From positions 4,333-68,332 of the forward strand of contig CAZBWE010000001.1 of the NCBI GenBank assembly GCA_964495465.1: a stretch of 64,000 nt of DNA, in the 5' to 3' direction. The translations under genes were made by a program, and so were the position numbers. Below the pieces are notes generated by a model. The model searched no databases. It was not told the DNA's origin and was given only the letters and a program-made list of their open reading frames with translations. This DNA is from CAZBWE01 sp964495465 (GTDB taxonomy: Bacteria > Planctomycetota > Phycisphaerae > Sedimentisphaerales > Anaerobacaceae). Positions 18,111 through 26,127 of the stretch are shown here, piece by piece (within the stretch, counting starts at the first letter, position 1; each line of letters opens with the position of its first letter).

Positions 18111-19874
18111 TTAGAAAAGTCCTTGAACTCTTCCCGTGCTGGCGTCCACATCAATCCGCCGGAAAGCAGGATTTGAAGCAGTGCCCGGCATCAGTTTAAG
18201 CTTTCCGGCCACCGGCACAACAAAACCGGCACCTTTATACACAAGAATGTCACTGATTGGAAGCTCCCAGCCGGTGGGTCTGCCCTTTATATCCGGGTCG
18301 TGGGATAAGCTAAGATGCGTCTTGACCATGCACGTTGCCATTTCACTCGCTTGCGGGTCAGCTTCAAGGGCCTCGGCCTTGGCCAGCGACTTATCAGAAT
18401 ATGTTACGCCGTCAGCTCCATATACTTCCCTGGCAATCAGCTCAATTCGCTTCCTCAAAGGTGTATCCAAATCATAAAGGAACTTAAAATCGTTTTTTTC
18501 CTCACAGGCCTGAATTACAGCTTCTGCCAACTCTATTGCACCATCGCCGCCTTTGAGCCAGTGCTCCGAAACCGCAGTTAAAGCGCCGTTTCTCTCGGCA
18601 ATTTTGTGCACAAGCTCTATTTCGGCCCTGGTATCGGTGTGGAAGCTGTTGATACAAACCACCGGCCTGACACCACTTTTTTTAACGATTTCTATGTGGG
18701 CAACAAGATTCTCGCAACCCTTTTCCACCAATCCGAGATTTTCAGTTGTATATTCATCAGCCAGAGGTATACCCGGTTTGACGACAGGGCCGCCGCCATG
18801 CATCTTCAGAGCGCGAATAGTAATAACAATAACAACAGCATCAGGCACAAGACCGGACATACGACACTTTATATTCCAGAATTTTTCAAAACCAACATCC
18901 GCCCCGAATCCGCTTTCGGTTATATGATAATCACCCAGTTTGGTTCCTATCCTATCAGCAATGATAGAGCTTTGACCAATAGCAATATTCGCAAATGGGC
19001 CTGCATGCACAAATATAGGCTGGCCCTCAATGGTCTGCAATAAATTCGGATTAATTGCATCAACCATCAAGGCCGTCATTGCACCGTCAACTTCGAGGTC
19101 GGCAGTAGTAACTTTGTTACCCTTTTTATCATACGCCACAACAATTTTTGCTATCCGTTCCCGCAGGTCTTTCAAGTCCCCGGCAACCGACAGTATCGCC
19201 ATCAATTCGCTTGACGCAGCAATTTGAAACCCAGAGTCCATCTCGAAGCCATCCATTTTTCCACCTCGACCTATCCTTATGTTGCGAAGGGCCTGTGCGC
19301 AAAAATCCATCGCCCATAACATCTGAATTCTCCCGGGGTCAATATCGATTCTCTTGAGGTTGCTTTTGGCCAGGCGGGCATCATCATAGTTTCTCTCGTG
19401 CTGCATACGCGAAGTCAAAGCTACCATAGCAAGATTATGAGCATTTGCAATTGATTCGATATCGCCGGTGAGCCGGATTGATAAAGGCGTCAGAGGTATG
19501 CATTGTGCAAGCCCTCCGCCAGCGGCTGAACCTTTGATATTGAAAGTTGGGCCGCTGCTTGACTGTCTTATCGCACCGACAACCCGTTTACCCATCTTAC
19601 CCAGGCCTTCGATTAAGCCAATAGTAGTAGTCGTCTTTCCCTCACCCAGGTGTGTCGGCGTAATAGCTGTCACGTCAATATACTTTGCCGTGGGAACATC
19701 CTTCAGACGAGCAAGAATCCTTTGATAATCAACCTTAGCAAGCATACGACCCAAAGGAATAAGTTCACTATCTTCCAAACCCATCTCTTTGGCCAATTGG
19801 CTGACAGGTTTGGCAGTCTTTTCTGCTGCTTCAGCAATCTGCCAGTGCTCCATTTTTGTCGGGTCAAGGTTCAT
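18111..19874 (-). CDS. fhs: Formate-tetrahydrofolate ligase
   Basis: A 587-residue protein that joins formate and THF using ATP to give 10-formyl-THF. The P-loop [16 protein letters not shown] lies at about 72-87, and [19 protein letters not shown] and [15 protein letters not shown] are family signatures. It is about 30 residues longer than the Moorella enzyme, with an extended N-terminus ([20 protein letters not shown]) that is itself typical of the family. It is the first gene of the fhs-folD pair. The gene is common in acetogens and other anaerobes, so it hints at an anaerobic C1 metabolism, though no other acetyl-CoA pathway gene is seen here. Confidence 0.97.
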   Translation of the reverse strand: MNLDPTKMEHWQIAEAAEKTAKPVSQLAKEMGLEDSELIPLGRMLAKVDYQRILARLKDVPTAKYIDVTAITPTHLGEGKTTTTIGLIEGLGKMGKRVVGAIRQSSSGPTFNIKGSAAGGGLAQCIPLTPLSIRLTGDIESIANAHNLAMVALTSRMQHERNYDDARLAKSNLKRIDIDPGRIQMLWAMDFCAQALRNIRIGRGGKMDGFEMDSGFQIAASSELMAILSVAGDLKDLRERIAKIVVAYDKKGNKVTTADLEVDGAMTALMVDAINPNLLQTIEGQPIFVHAGPFANIAIGQSSIIADRIGTKLGDYHITESGFGADVGFEKFWNIKCRMSGLVPDAVVIVITIRALKMHGGGPVVKPGIPLADEYTTENLGLVEKGCENLVAHIEIVKKSGVRPVVCINSFHTDTRAEIELVHKIAERNGALTAVSEHWLKGGDGAIELAEAVIQACEEKNDFKFLYDLDTPLRKRIELIAREVYGADGVTYSDKSLAKAEALEADPQASEMATCMVKTHLSLSHDPDIKGRPTGWELPISDILVYKGAGFVVPVAGKLKLMPGTASNPAFRRIDVDASTGRVQGLF

Positions 19875-20039
19875 AGATTACTCTCAATACTTATATACTT
19901 ATATGCTTATGGTCCGTTGCTGCCCAAGCCAATCCCCCGCATTGCGCAGATACCGGTTACTATCATTGTAAGCCGCTCAAACAAATACATCAATAAAAAT
20001 TGCCTACAAAGATTAGCAAATTTACAACGGTGAATACAA

Positions 20040-20055
20040 GTTAACTTTCGCACTT
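20040..20055 (+). repeat. Left terminal inverted repeat of the IS
   Basis: GTTAACTTTCGCACTT, identical over 16 bases to the reverse complement of the right end. It lies 12 bases beyond the transposase stop. Confidence 0.88.
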
Positions 20056-20066
20056 CTAATAAGCAT

Positions 20067-21359
20067 TTAAGCTGCTGAGGCTAATGCTTCTATTAAAAAC
20101 TTGAAATTTTTGTTATGTACGAACCTTTTACCGAACATAATTTTAATTCTATCCCGCCAAAGCACTCGGCGAAGGCAGTTCAACGCATCTGCAAAGCTGG
20201 GAGCCAACTTGCCCGGGTACCACGGCTGAACAAAAAGGTATCTCCGCTTCGATTTCTGACCAAGATACCACAGCCAGACCGCGGAATAAACCCACAGACT
20301 CATCGCTGCTGCTCGCTCGGGACCTTTGCGTTTCCAGATCTGAGGTTCTTGGCCACCCATAAACTGCTTGGTGTTTTTGAAAGTATCCTCGATGCTCCAT
20401 CTGCCCGCAAAGTCGCTTATTACCTCGGCGGCGGTAAGACTCAAATCCGTGGTAAAGAAAAAATCGTCTTTCTCTTTGCCCGCAGGGACCTGACTGATTA
20501 CCAGAAGCACCGGTTTCCGCGATACCCTGTACCATACAACTTTTCTGATATATACAAGATGTTCTCTGCTCTTGCCTCGTTCGCAGGTTTGAATCCGTTG
20601 CCAGTTGGTTATTCTTTTCGCCAGTTTTTCCAGAGATGGAAGTTGTTTGCCTTTCTTGCGAGGCCTGCCCCTTGTCTTTTTTCTTTTCTTGCCCAGCAAA
20701 TCGTAAGTATTTGCATCCCGACGCATACGCGAGATTATATGAGTGTTGGGTATGTCCTCTCCTGCCAGAGAGGCGTAAAAACCGTCCGCACTGCACAGAA
20801 AACGCCTTTGAGGCAACCAGAGGGCAACTTCCGTGAGCATCTGGCTGGCCAGTTTTATAAGAGTTGGCCCATCCTTCCGGTGAAGTCTCATATTGATAGG
20901 CAGGCCAAGGGGTTCGCCGCCCCATGGCGGATTTATTCTCAGTGTCCGTACTACCAGGTTCAGACCCCAAGCGTGGACTATGTTTGTACCGGTCGAGCGA
21001 ACCGCGTCCCGCCACCAGCATGCACCATTGACTTTTCTGCCACTGCGATGAAACAGGGTGTCGGCCAGGTCGGTAGATATTACACCGGTTGGGTAAAATA
21101 TTCCGACCAACAGAATCGTCAAAAGTCTCCACAATTCGCTCATTACCCAGAAAGCATCCGGGAAAAACCGGTGATAAGCATCGTGAGCCTTATGTCCGGC
21201 TGGGTCGGCGAATGGCAAAATACCGGTGATGGCGCGTTTTGCGGTGCAGAGGACCCAACCGGTTACGAGGTTGAGAAAACTTCCTGTCGTGGGAACGGTG
21301 AATATTGGAAAAAAGTGTTGAATTATCGTATCCCATGTCGAAGTAATAATTGTATTCAT
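20067..21359 (-). CDS. DDE transposase (IS4/IS701-like)
   Basis: The start is ATG 21359 (MNTIITSTWDTIIQ) with GGAGG five bases upstream; an earlier in-frame start at 21371 lies on that site. The 430-residue protein has a candidate catalytic triad: Asp100 in TDLADTLFHRSGRK, Asp192 in CSADGFYAS and Glu324 in GRWSIEDTFKNTKQ, with a basic stretch KKRKKTRGRPRKKGK between the second and third. Spacing and the WSIE context suit the IS4 superfamily, probably IS701-like. No frameshift is seen, so it is likely active. Long open frames on the opposite strand are shadows. Confidence 0.9.
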   Translation of the reverse strand: MNTIITSTWDTIIQHFFPIFTVPTTGSFLNLVTGWVLCTAKRAITGILPFADPAGHKAHDAYHRFFPDAFWVMSELWRLLTILLVGIFYPTGVISTDLADTLFHRSGRKVNGACWWRDAVRSTGTNIVHAWGLNLVVRTLRINPPWGGEPLGLPINMRLHRKDGPTLIKLASQMLTEVALWLPQRRFLCSADGFYASLAGEDIPNTHIISRMRRDANTYDLLGKKRKKTRGRPRKKGKQLPSLEKLAKRITNWQRIQTCERGKSREHLVYIRKVVWYRVSRKPVLLVISQVPAGKEKDDFFFTTDLSLTAAEVISDFAGRWSIEDTFKNTKQFMGGQEPQIWKRKGPERAAAMSLWVYSAVWLWYLGQKSKRRYLFVQPWYPGKLAPSFADALNCLRRVLWRDRIKIMFGKRFVHNKNFKFLIEALASAA

Positions 21360-21450
21360 GCCAACCTCCATGTCTTATTTTTATTTCCAATAAAGACATC
21401 GGAAGGTTGGTATGTTTATGTTGACAAATCATTAAAATCAGCCGCCTAAA

Positions 21451-21466
21451 AAGTGCGAAAGTTAAC
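21451..21466 (-). repeat. Right terminal inverted repeat of the IS
   Basis: AAGTGCGAAAGTTAAC, the exact reverse complement of the left end. It lies about 90 bases upstream of the transposase start. Confidence 0.88.
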
Positions 21467-21620
21467 AGTTATACATCAAGAATTTATTAGTCAACCCCAA
21501 TAGGACAAGTTAGAGAATTAGAGGATTAGTTAATTGGTTAACCGGTTGATTGATTTGAGATTGCCACATCGCTACACTCCTGCAATGACCCCGCACGGGA
21601 ACGATGGAAGAAGGACAATT

Positions 21621-21680
21621 AACGAGGAACGACGGAATATCGAATATCGAACAAGGAATGTTGAATGAAGAAATAATTCG
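21621..21680. repeat. AT-rich interspersed repeat-like stretch
   Basis: Between the IS and cobA-hemD, the sequence repeats GAATATCGA-type units (CGGAATATCGAATATCGAAC, then AAGGAATGTTGAATGAAG). Such quasi-repeats are common between genes of uncultured environmental bacteria. No coding function is seen. The rest of 21467-21750 is low-complexity (GAGAATTAGAGGATTAGTTA) with no gene. Confidence 0.5.
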
Positions 21681-21750
21681 TTGGCCAGATCCTTTGCTGC
21701 AATCAGGATGAAAAAAAATACCGAGTGGAGGAATTGAGAATTTAGAATTT

Positions 21751-23268
21751 TCAAGATGCTTCGGCGTTTTCTACTGCGGAAAGCAGGCCGTCAATGGTGT
21801 GCTCGGCGGCTTGCAAATCAACTTTTACGCCGAGGTCTTTCAACTGCTCGGAAGTTACAGGGCCAATCGATGCAACTTTGACATCGGATGAATTTACAAT
21901 ATCAGCGGAAACCCGCTCGAAGAAAATCCTCACAGAAGAAGGACTCGCAAAGATGAGCCAGTGCGCTTGGCCAGCTTTGATTTTCTCGATCAAATCGGCG
22001 GAATTGGGAATTTGCTTTTCGATAGTATAAAGCGGGACATCGTGAATATCGGCGCCACCCTTCTGTAAGATATCTACAAGCTCCTTTGAAGCAAGCTCTG
22101 AACGAAGCAGTAAAATCCTTTTGTCCTGCAAATTCGTAAAGCGGATTAACTGCTCACCAAGCTCGGCACTTGTAAAAACCGTAGGAACGAAATCCGGGAT
22201 TATTCCAAAGCCGGATAACTCGGCGGCGGTTTTGCTGCCCATCGAAGCGACTTTGGCAGAGCCGAAGACACGTGCGTCCTTCTTTAAGCTATGCAGGGCG
22301 TCAAAGAATACCGAGACGCCGTTTTTGCTGGTGAAGATGAGCCAGTCAAAATCGTGTATCTTAGCGAGGGCCTGAACGAATTTGTTCGTATGCGTCAGAG
22401 GTTTAATCTTGATGGTTGGAAAATCTATTGGATTGCCGCCCTTTCGGATAATTTTCGCAGCGAAATCGGCGTTGCCCGGGGCATTGCGCGTTACGACAAT
22501 GCTTTTGCCAAACAACGGCTGATTCATAAACCAGTTCAAACGCGGGTCGCTGTCGGCGGCGGCGCCGATAATGACAATCGCCGGCGGCTCGATATTTTCC
22601 TGCTCACAGGTTTCGCTTATCTGAGAAAGCGAAGATTTGACAAGCCGCTGTTTCGCAAATGTGGCATCGGAGATAACGGCTGACGCGGTGTCTTTGCTCA
22701 TACCATTGTCGATTAGCTGCTGAGCAATGAATTCGAGATTTCCCATTGCCATATAGAAAACAATAGTGCCGGGGAACTTTGCGAGGACAGACCAGTTGAT
22801 ATTGCTCTGTTCTTTATCCGGCGCTTCCCGGCCCGTGATAAAGACGACCTGCGAGCTGTATTCTCTATCAGTCAGCAAGATGCCGGCGTATTCTGCGGCG
22901 GCTATGGCAGCGGTTATACCGGGGACTATTTCAAAATCGATGCCTGCATCGGCGAGAAGACGGGCCTCTTCGCCGCCCCTGGCAAAGATGCAGGGGTCGC
23001 CGCCCTTGAGGCGGACGACGGTTTTGCCGGAGGCGGCCTTTTCAAGAAGGAGCCTGTTAATCTCGTCCTGCGTGCAGGAACGGTCGCCGATGCGCTTAGG
23101 GACATGGACAAGCTCGGCGTCCTCACTGGCGAATTTGAGCAAGGCGGGATTGGCCAGGCGGTCGTAAATAATACAATCGGCCCGACCAAGAAGCTCGGCG
23201 CCGCGAACCGTAATCAAATCAGGGTCGCCCGGGCCGGCGCCAACGAGATAGACCATGGCTTTATTCAT
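21751..23268 (-). CDS. cobA-hemD: Fused uroporphyrinogen-III methyltransferase / uroporphyrinogen-III synthase
   Basis: A 505-residue fusion. About 1-245 is the SAM-dependent methyltransferase (CobA/SUMT): VYLVGAGPGDPDLITVRG, VVRLKGGDPCIFARGGEE and VPGITAAIAAAEYAGI. About 255-505 is HemD, which closes the tetrapyrrole with ring D inversion: FGKSIVVTRN, WLIFTSKNGVSVFF and VASIGPVTSEQL. The enzyme thus makes uroporphyrinogen III and can divert it to precorrin-2 (sirohaem, B12, or the alternative haem route of anaerobes). Such fusions are known in several phyla. It is downstream of hemA and hemC on the same strand, but 286 bp of repeat-bearing sequence separates it from hemC. Confidence 0.95.
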   Translation of the reverse strand: MNKAMVYLVGAGPGDPDLITVRGAELLGRADCIIYDRLANPALLKFASEDAELVHVPKRIGDRSCTQDEINRLLLEKAASGKTVVRLKGGDPCIFARGGEEARLLADAGIDFEIVPGITAAIAAAEYAGILLTDREYSSQVVFITGREAPDKEQSNINWSVLAKFPGTIVFYMAMGNLEFIAQQLIDNGMSKDTASAVISDATFAKQRLVKSSLSQISETCEQENIEPPAIVIIGAAADSDPRLNWFMNQPLFGKSIVVTRNAPGNADFAAKIIRKGGNPIDFPTIKIKPLTHTNKFVQALAKIHDFDWLIFTSKNGVSVFFDALHSLKKDARVFGSAKVASMGSKTAAELSGFGIIPDFVPTVFTSAELGEQLIRFTNLQDKRILLLRSELASKELVDILQKGGADIHDVPLYTIEKQIPNSADLIEKIKAGQAHWLIFASPSSVRIFFERVSADIVNSSDVKVASIGPVTSEQLKDLGVKVDLQAAEHTIDGLLSAVENAEAS

Positions 23269-23283
23269 ATCAGATACCCGATG

Positions 23284-23361
23284 TTCATAATGAAATCCAA
23301 AATCCTAAACTCGAAATTCTAAACAAACTCAAATTACCAAAATACAAATGTTCAAACCATC
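23284..23361. repeat. Interspersed AT-rich repeat upstream of cobA-hemD
   Basis: The stretch reads as ordered short units such as AAATCCAAAATCCTAAACTC, GAAATTCTAAACAAACTC and AATACAAATGTTCAAACC. This style of repeat is seen in intergenic DNA of many uncultured bacteria. It fills the gap between hemC and cobA-hemD; the remaining bases to 23554 hold no gene I can support. Confidence 0.5.
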
Positions 23362-23554
23362 TTTTGAAAACACAGGCTCACATTTTGGCTACAAATTCCA
23401 CAGAATATGATACCAAAAATGTGCGGAGAATGCAAAAGTGGCTATAGGAAGATATAGCTTAGAAAATATCCAATCCCCGTTTTCACAAAGACAAGTATCG
23501 AAGCCCAGCAGAAAACATCAGGGCAGGCAGAAAGTGCTAAATAAAGAAGTAATG

Positions 23555-24478
23555 TTATTTTTCGAGAGATTCAAGGATTTGTTTTCCGCCGGCGGCGAGG
23601 AGGTCGTTGGCAAGGTGCTCGGCGAGCACAACGGCCTTTTCGGCTGGGCCTGTAATCTTACGTTTGATGAAATTTGAGCCATCGACACCAGATATAAATG
23701 CATTAATTTTTACATCCCTGCCAGTAATTTTCGCAAAGGCCCCTACCGGAGCGTGACAGCCGCACTGCATCGTTACCAAAATCTGTCTCTCGGCCAGGGT
23801 GAGCAGTCTTGCTTTTTCATCATCAATAACTTTTAGCAGCTTGTTCAGTTCGATATCATCAGCTCTTGCCTGAATGGCCAAAGCGCCCTGGGCAGGGGCA
23901 GGGATAAATTGCATAGGGTCAAAAGAAACGGAAATCTTTTCGGCCAGGCCGAGACGCTCAACGCCCGCCCGTGCAAGGATAATCGCATCGACTTTGCCGG
24001 CATCGAGTTTCCTTATTCGTGTGGGGACATTGCCTCGAAGAGGTGCCAGTTCAAAATCATTTCTCAGGTGCATAAGCTGGGCAGCCCTTCTTAGACTGGA
24101 AGTGCCAATCTTCGCAGACTGAGGAAGCTGCTGAATCGAACCGATAGAATCGGCTGCAAGTAAACAATCCTCAGCAAACTGCCTGTCACAAATGGCAGCG
24201 ATGGTTAGACCCTCGCGCTGGTGCGTGGGTAAATCCTTGAAGCTGTGAACGGCAAAGTCGGCCTCTTTGGCCAGCAAGGCATCTTCCACCTGCGAGGTAA
24301 AAAAACCGGTTGTTTTGAGGTCCCATAGAGCGGTGCGTCTATCACGGTCGCCTTTAGTAGTTATTTTTCTTACCTTAATTCGTATATCGGGATAAATTTT
24401 CCCAAGGGCATCAGTTACAATTCGGGTTTGAGCAACGGCAAGAGCGCCGCCACGAGCTGCAACGGTAAGGACTTTCAT
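23555..24478 (-). CDS. hemC: Hydroxymethylbilane synthase (porphobilinogen deaminase)
   Basis: A 307-residue cytoplasmic enzyme that joins four porphobilinogen units into hydroxymethylbilane. Visible are the opening VAARGGALAVAQT, HSFKDLP with the catalytic Asp (Asp82), the arginine motif GTSSLRRAAQL and the cofactor loop MQCGCHAPVGAF, in which Cys241 should carry the dipyrromethane. Length is normal. It sits 181 bp downstream of hemA, with palindromic elements in between, and ahead of cobA-hemD, giving a hemA-hemC-hemD order that is widely conserved. Confidence 0.97.
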   Translation of the reverse strand: MKVLTVAARGGALAVAQTRIVTDALGKIYPDIRIKVRKITTKGDRDRRTALWDLKTTGFFTSQVEDALLAKEADFAVHSFKDLPTHQREGLTIAAICDRQFAEDCLLAADSIGSIQQLPQSAKIGTSSLRRAAQLMHLRNDFELAPLRGNVPTRIRKLDAGKVDAIILARAGVERLGLAEKISVSFDPMQFIPAPAQGALAIQARADDIELNKLLKVIDDEKARLLTLAERQILVTMQCGCHAPVGAFAKITGRDVKINAFISGVDGSNFIKRKITGPAEKAVVLAEHLANDLLAAGGKQILESLEK

Positions 24479-24527
24479 ACAAGGGCTTTCATTAACAACA
24501 CAAGAAAAATATAAAAATCAAGCAAAA

Positions 24528-24547
24528 CCCCCCGATAAATCGGGGGG
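24528..24547. terminator. GC-rich palindrome between hemA and hemC
   Basis: CCCCCCGAT (24528-24536) and ATCGGGGGG (24539-24547) are perfect complements with almost no loop. No T-run follows on either strand, although the left side is A-rich on the plus strand. It may end transcripts or be a mobile palindrome of the REP kind. Confidence 0.45.
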
Positions 24548-24558
24548 CTAAATACTGG

Positions 24559-24611
24559 ATTCCTGCGCTCCGTCGCCATAGCTTTGGAGCGTCGGCGACT
24601 TTCGCAGGAAT
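24559..24611. repeat. Nested palindromic (REP-like) element
   Basis: ATTCCTGCG (24559-24567) pairs with CGCAGGAAT (24603-24611), and inside it GTCGCC (24572-24577) pairs with GGCGAC (24594-24599), so a long two-part hairpin can form. The ATTCCTGCG...CGCAGGAATGAC style is typical of dispersed palindromes in environmental genomes. It directly follows the 24528 palindrome. Confidence 0.55.
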
Positions 24612-24659
24612 GACACACTATGCGCTCAGAATGACAATTTTTCATCGCAGGTATAAATA

Positions 24660-25928
24660 TCAGTCGTTGTCATCCTGAGAAAGGAACATTTTATTTATCA
24701 AGTCAACGGCCTGGAGCTGCTCAGAAGAAAGCTCTTCGCTTCCGCCGGCCTTAATGAAACTGACCGGGCCGTGCAAGACCTTCTTAACAAGAGATTCGGC
24801 AAACGCCCTCAATTTCTCACTGTCGTCGGCGGCAAAATCTTTTGCGTAACGGGCAGCTTCACTGTGAGCGAGATGGATACCCTTCTGGGTCAATTCTGAA
24901 ATCACCGGCACAAGATTCAACGAGTTCAGCCAATCCGCAAATCTATCGGTAAATTCATCAACGATTGCGCGGGCCTTTGGAATTTCACTGCTTCGTTTCT
25001 CTATATTAAATTTAATTTGCTCATTCAAATCATCGATATTGAACAGCGAAACGCACTCAAACCGACTTATTGAAGGTTGTATATCCCTCGGCACAGCAAT
25101 ATCTATTATCAAGAGGGGCTTCTTTCTTTTATTCAGGACATCCTTAACGGCCTGGTACTTTACAACCGGCTCAGCAGCGGCGGTCGAAGCAACCAGCAAA
25201 TCAACATCAGGCAATTCGGCAGGTATATCACTTAGAGGAATTATTCTGCCGGTCTTCAGGCGAGCCGTCATAGCTTCCGCTTTGCGAGGATTTCGATTTG
25301 CGACAATCAAGCGCGGCAGCCGGGCCTTGAGCAGATATCTTGCGGCCAGCTCGGCATTTTCACCTGCCCCTATGACCATCGCCGAGGCGGAAGATAAATC
25401 GAGCTTGGCCCGCGCCAGCTCCACCGCAGCGAGACTGATAGAAACGGCACCGCAGTTAATGTTTGTTTTGGTCCGGACAGCTTTTCCCGCTCGAAAGGCG
25501 TTGTGAAAGAGGCGGTGAAATATCATTTTACTCATTCGGCAGTCAATGGACATCGAATAAGCGGATTTGACCTGGGATAAAATCTGATTCTCACCAATCA
25601 TCTGTGAATCAAGGCCTGCGGCAACTTCAAAAAGATGGCGAACGACATCAATACCAGTGTTCTGAGTACTATACCTGTTCCAGGTTTCAACCGCATCCGG
25701 ACATACGCATCTGATAAGCTCAGCAAGAAATTTTCTGCAATCGAAATTTTTCCCTGCATAAAGATAAAACTCCAGCCGATTACAGGTCTGAAGAATAACG
25801 GCCTCGCTAATTTCCTCGACAGCATGCATTTGCCTTAGCATAAACTGCTGCTGCTGCGTAAAAGAGACCTTCTCACGCAAATACACGGGGCAATTATGGT
25901 AAGTAATGTTATTGAGAACGAGCTTCAT
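24660..25928 (-). CDS. hemA: Glutamyl-tRNA reductase
   Basis: The start is ATG 25928 (MKLVLNNITYHNCPVYLREK), which matches the family N-terminus; a frame from 25985 would add 19 atypical residues. The 422-residue enzyme reduces Glu-tRNA to glutamate-1-semialdehyde, the first step of C5 haem synthesis. Visible are QTCNRLEFY with the nucleophilic Cys, GLDSQMIGENQILSQVKSAY, the NADPH fold AMVIGAGENAELAARYL and the C-terminal dimerisation helices. It heads the hem block. The C5 route implies that hemL and hemB lie elsewhere. Confidence 0.96.
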   Translation of the reverse strand: MKLVLNNITYHNCPVYLREKVSFTQQQQFMLRQMHAVEEISEAVILQTCNRLEFYLYAGKNFDCRKFLAELIRCVCPDAVETWNRYSTQNTGIDVVRHLFEVAAGLDSQMIGENQILSQVKSAYSMSIDCRMSKMIFHRLFHNAFRAGKAVRTKTNINCGAVSISLAAVELARAKLDLSSASAMVIGAGENAELAARYLLKARLPRLIVANRNPRKAEAMTARLKTGRIIPLSDIPAELPDVDLLVASTAAAEPVVKYQAVKDVLNKRKKPLLIIDIAVPRDIQPSISRFECVSLFNIDDLNEQIKFNIEKRSSEIPKARAIVDEFTDRFADWLNSLNLVPVISELTQKGIHLAHSEAARYAKDFAADDSEKLRAFAESLVKKVLHGPVSFIKAGGSEELSSEQLQAVDLINKMFLSQDDND

Positions 25929-26127
25929 TAATACCGCCTTTAATCTCCATTGTTTGCCGACGGAACCGCATTTTAAGCAATACAATTATAAATATCAAGT
26001 CCAAAGCGGCTGTATAGGCAATGAATAAATAAAAATCAGCCGATAAAGCGGTGGGCAAAACATAAAAAAAGCCCATCCAGAGACTCCCCGCCTAACAATT
26101 AAGAGGGGCGAACGGGGCAAATAACAA

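Larger units (their letters stand above)
20040..21466. mobile_element. Complete insertion sequence, DDE transposase, 16-bp perfect TIRs
   Basis: A 1427-bp element bounded by GTTAACTTTCGCACTT (20040-20055) and its exact reverse complement (21451-21466), with one transposase gene filling it. It inserted between fhs and the cobA-hemD gene. I see no convincing target duplication at the two flanks (ATACAA left, AGTTAT right), so either the boundaries extend differently or the duplication has decayed. Intact ends and an intact frame suggest recent arrival. The family looks IS4/IS701-like, which is not certain. Confidence 0.88.

Noticed and set aside
20115..21449. A 444-codon open frame on the plus strand across the IS
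   Set aside because: It is antisense to an intact transposase with a good ribosome site and catalytic residues; its product has no recognisable domain and ends outside the coding part near the right inverted repeat.
23438..23677. A 79-codon plus-strand frame at the end of hemC
   Set aside because: Its second half is antisense to hemC and the first half lies in repeat-bearing DNA; no domain seen.
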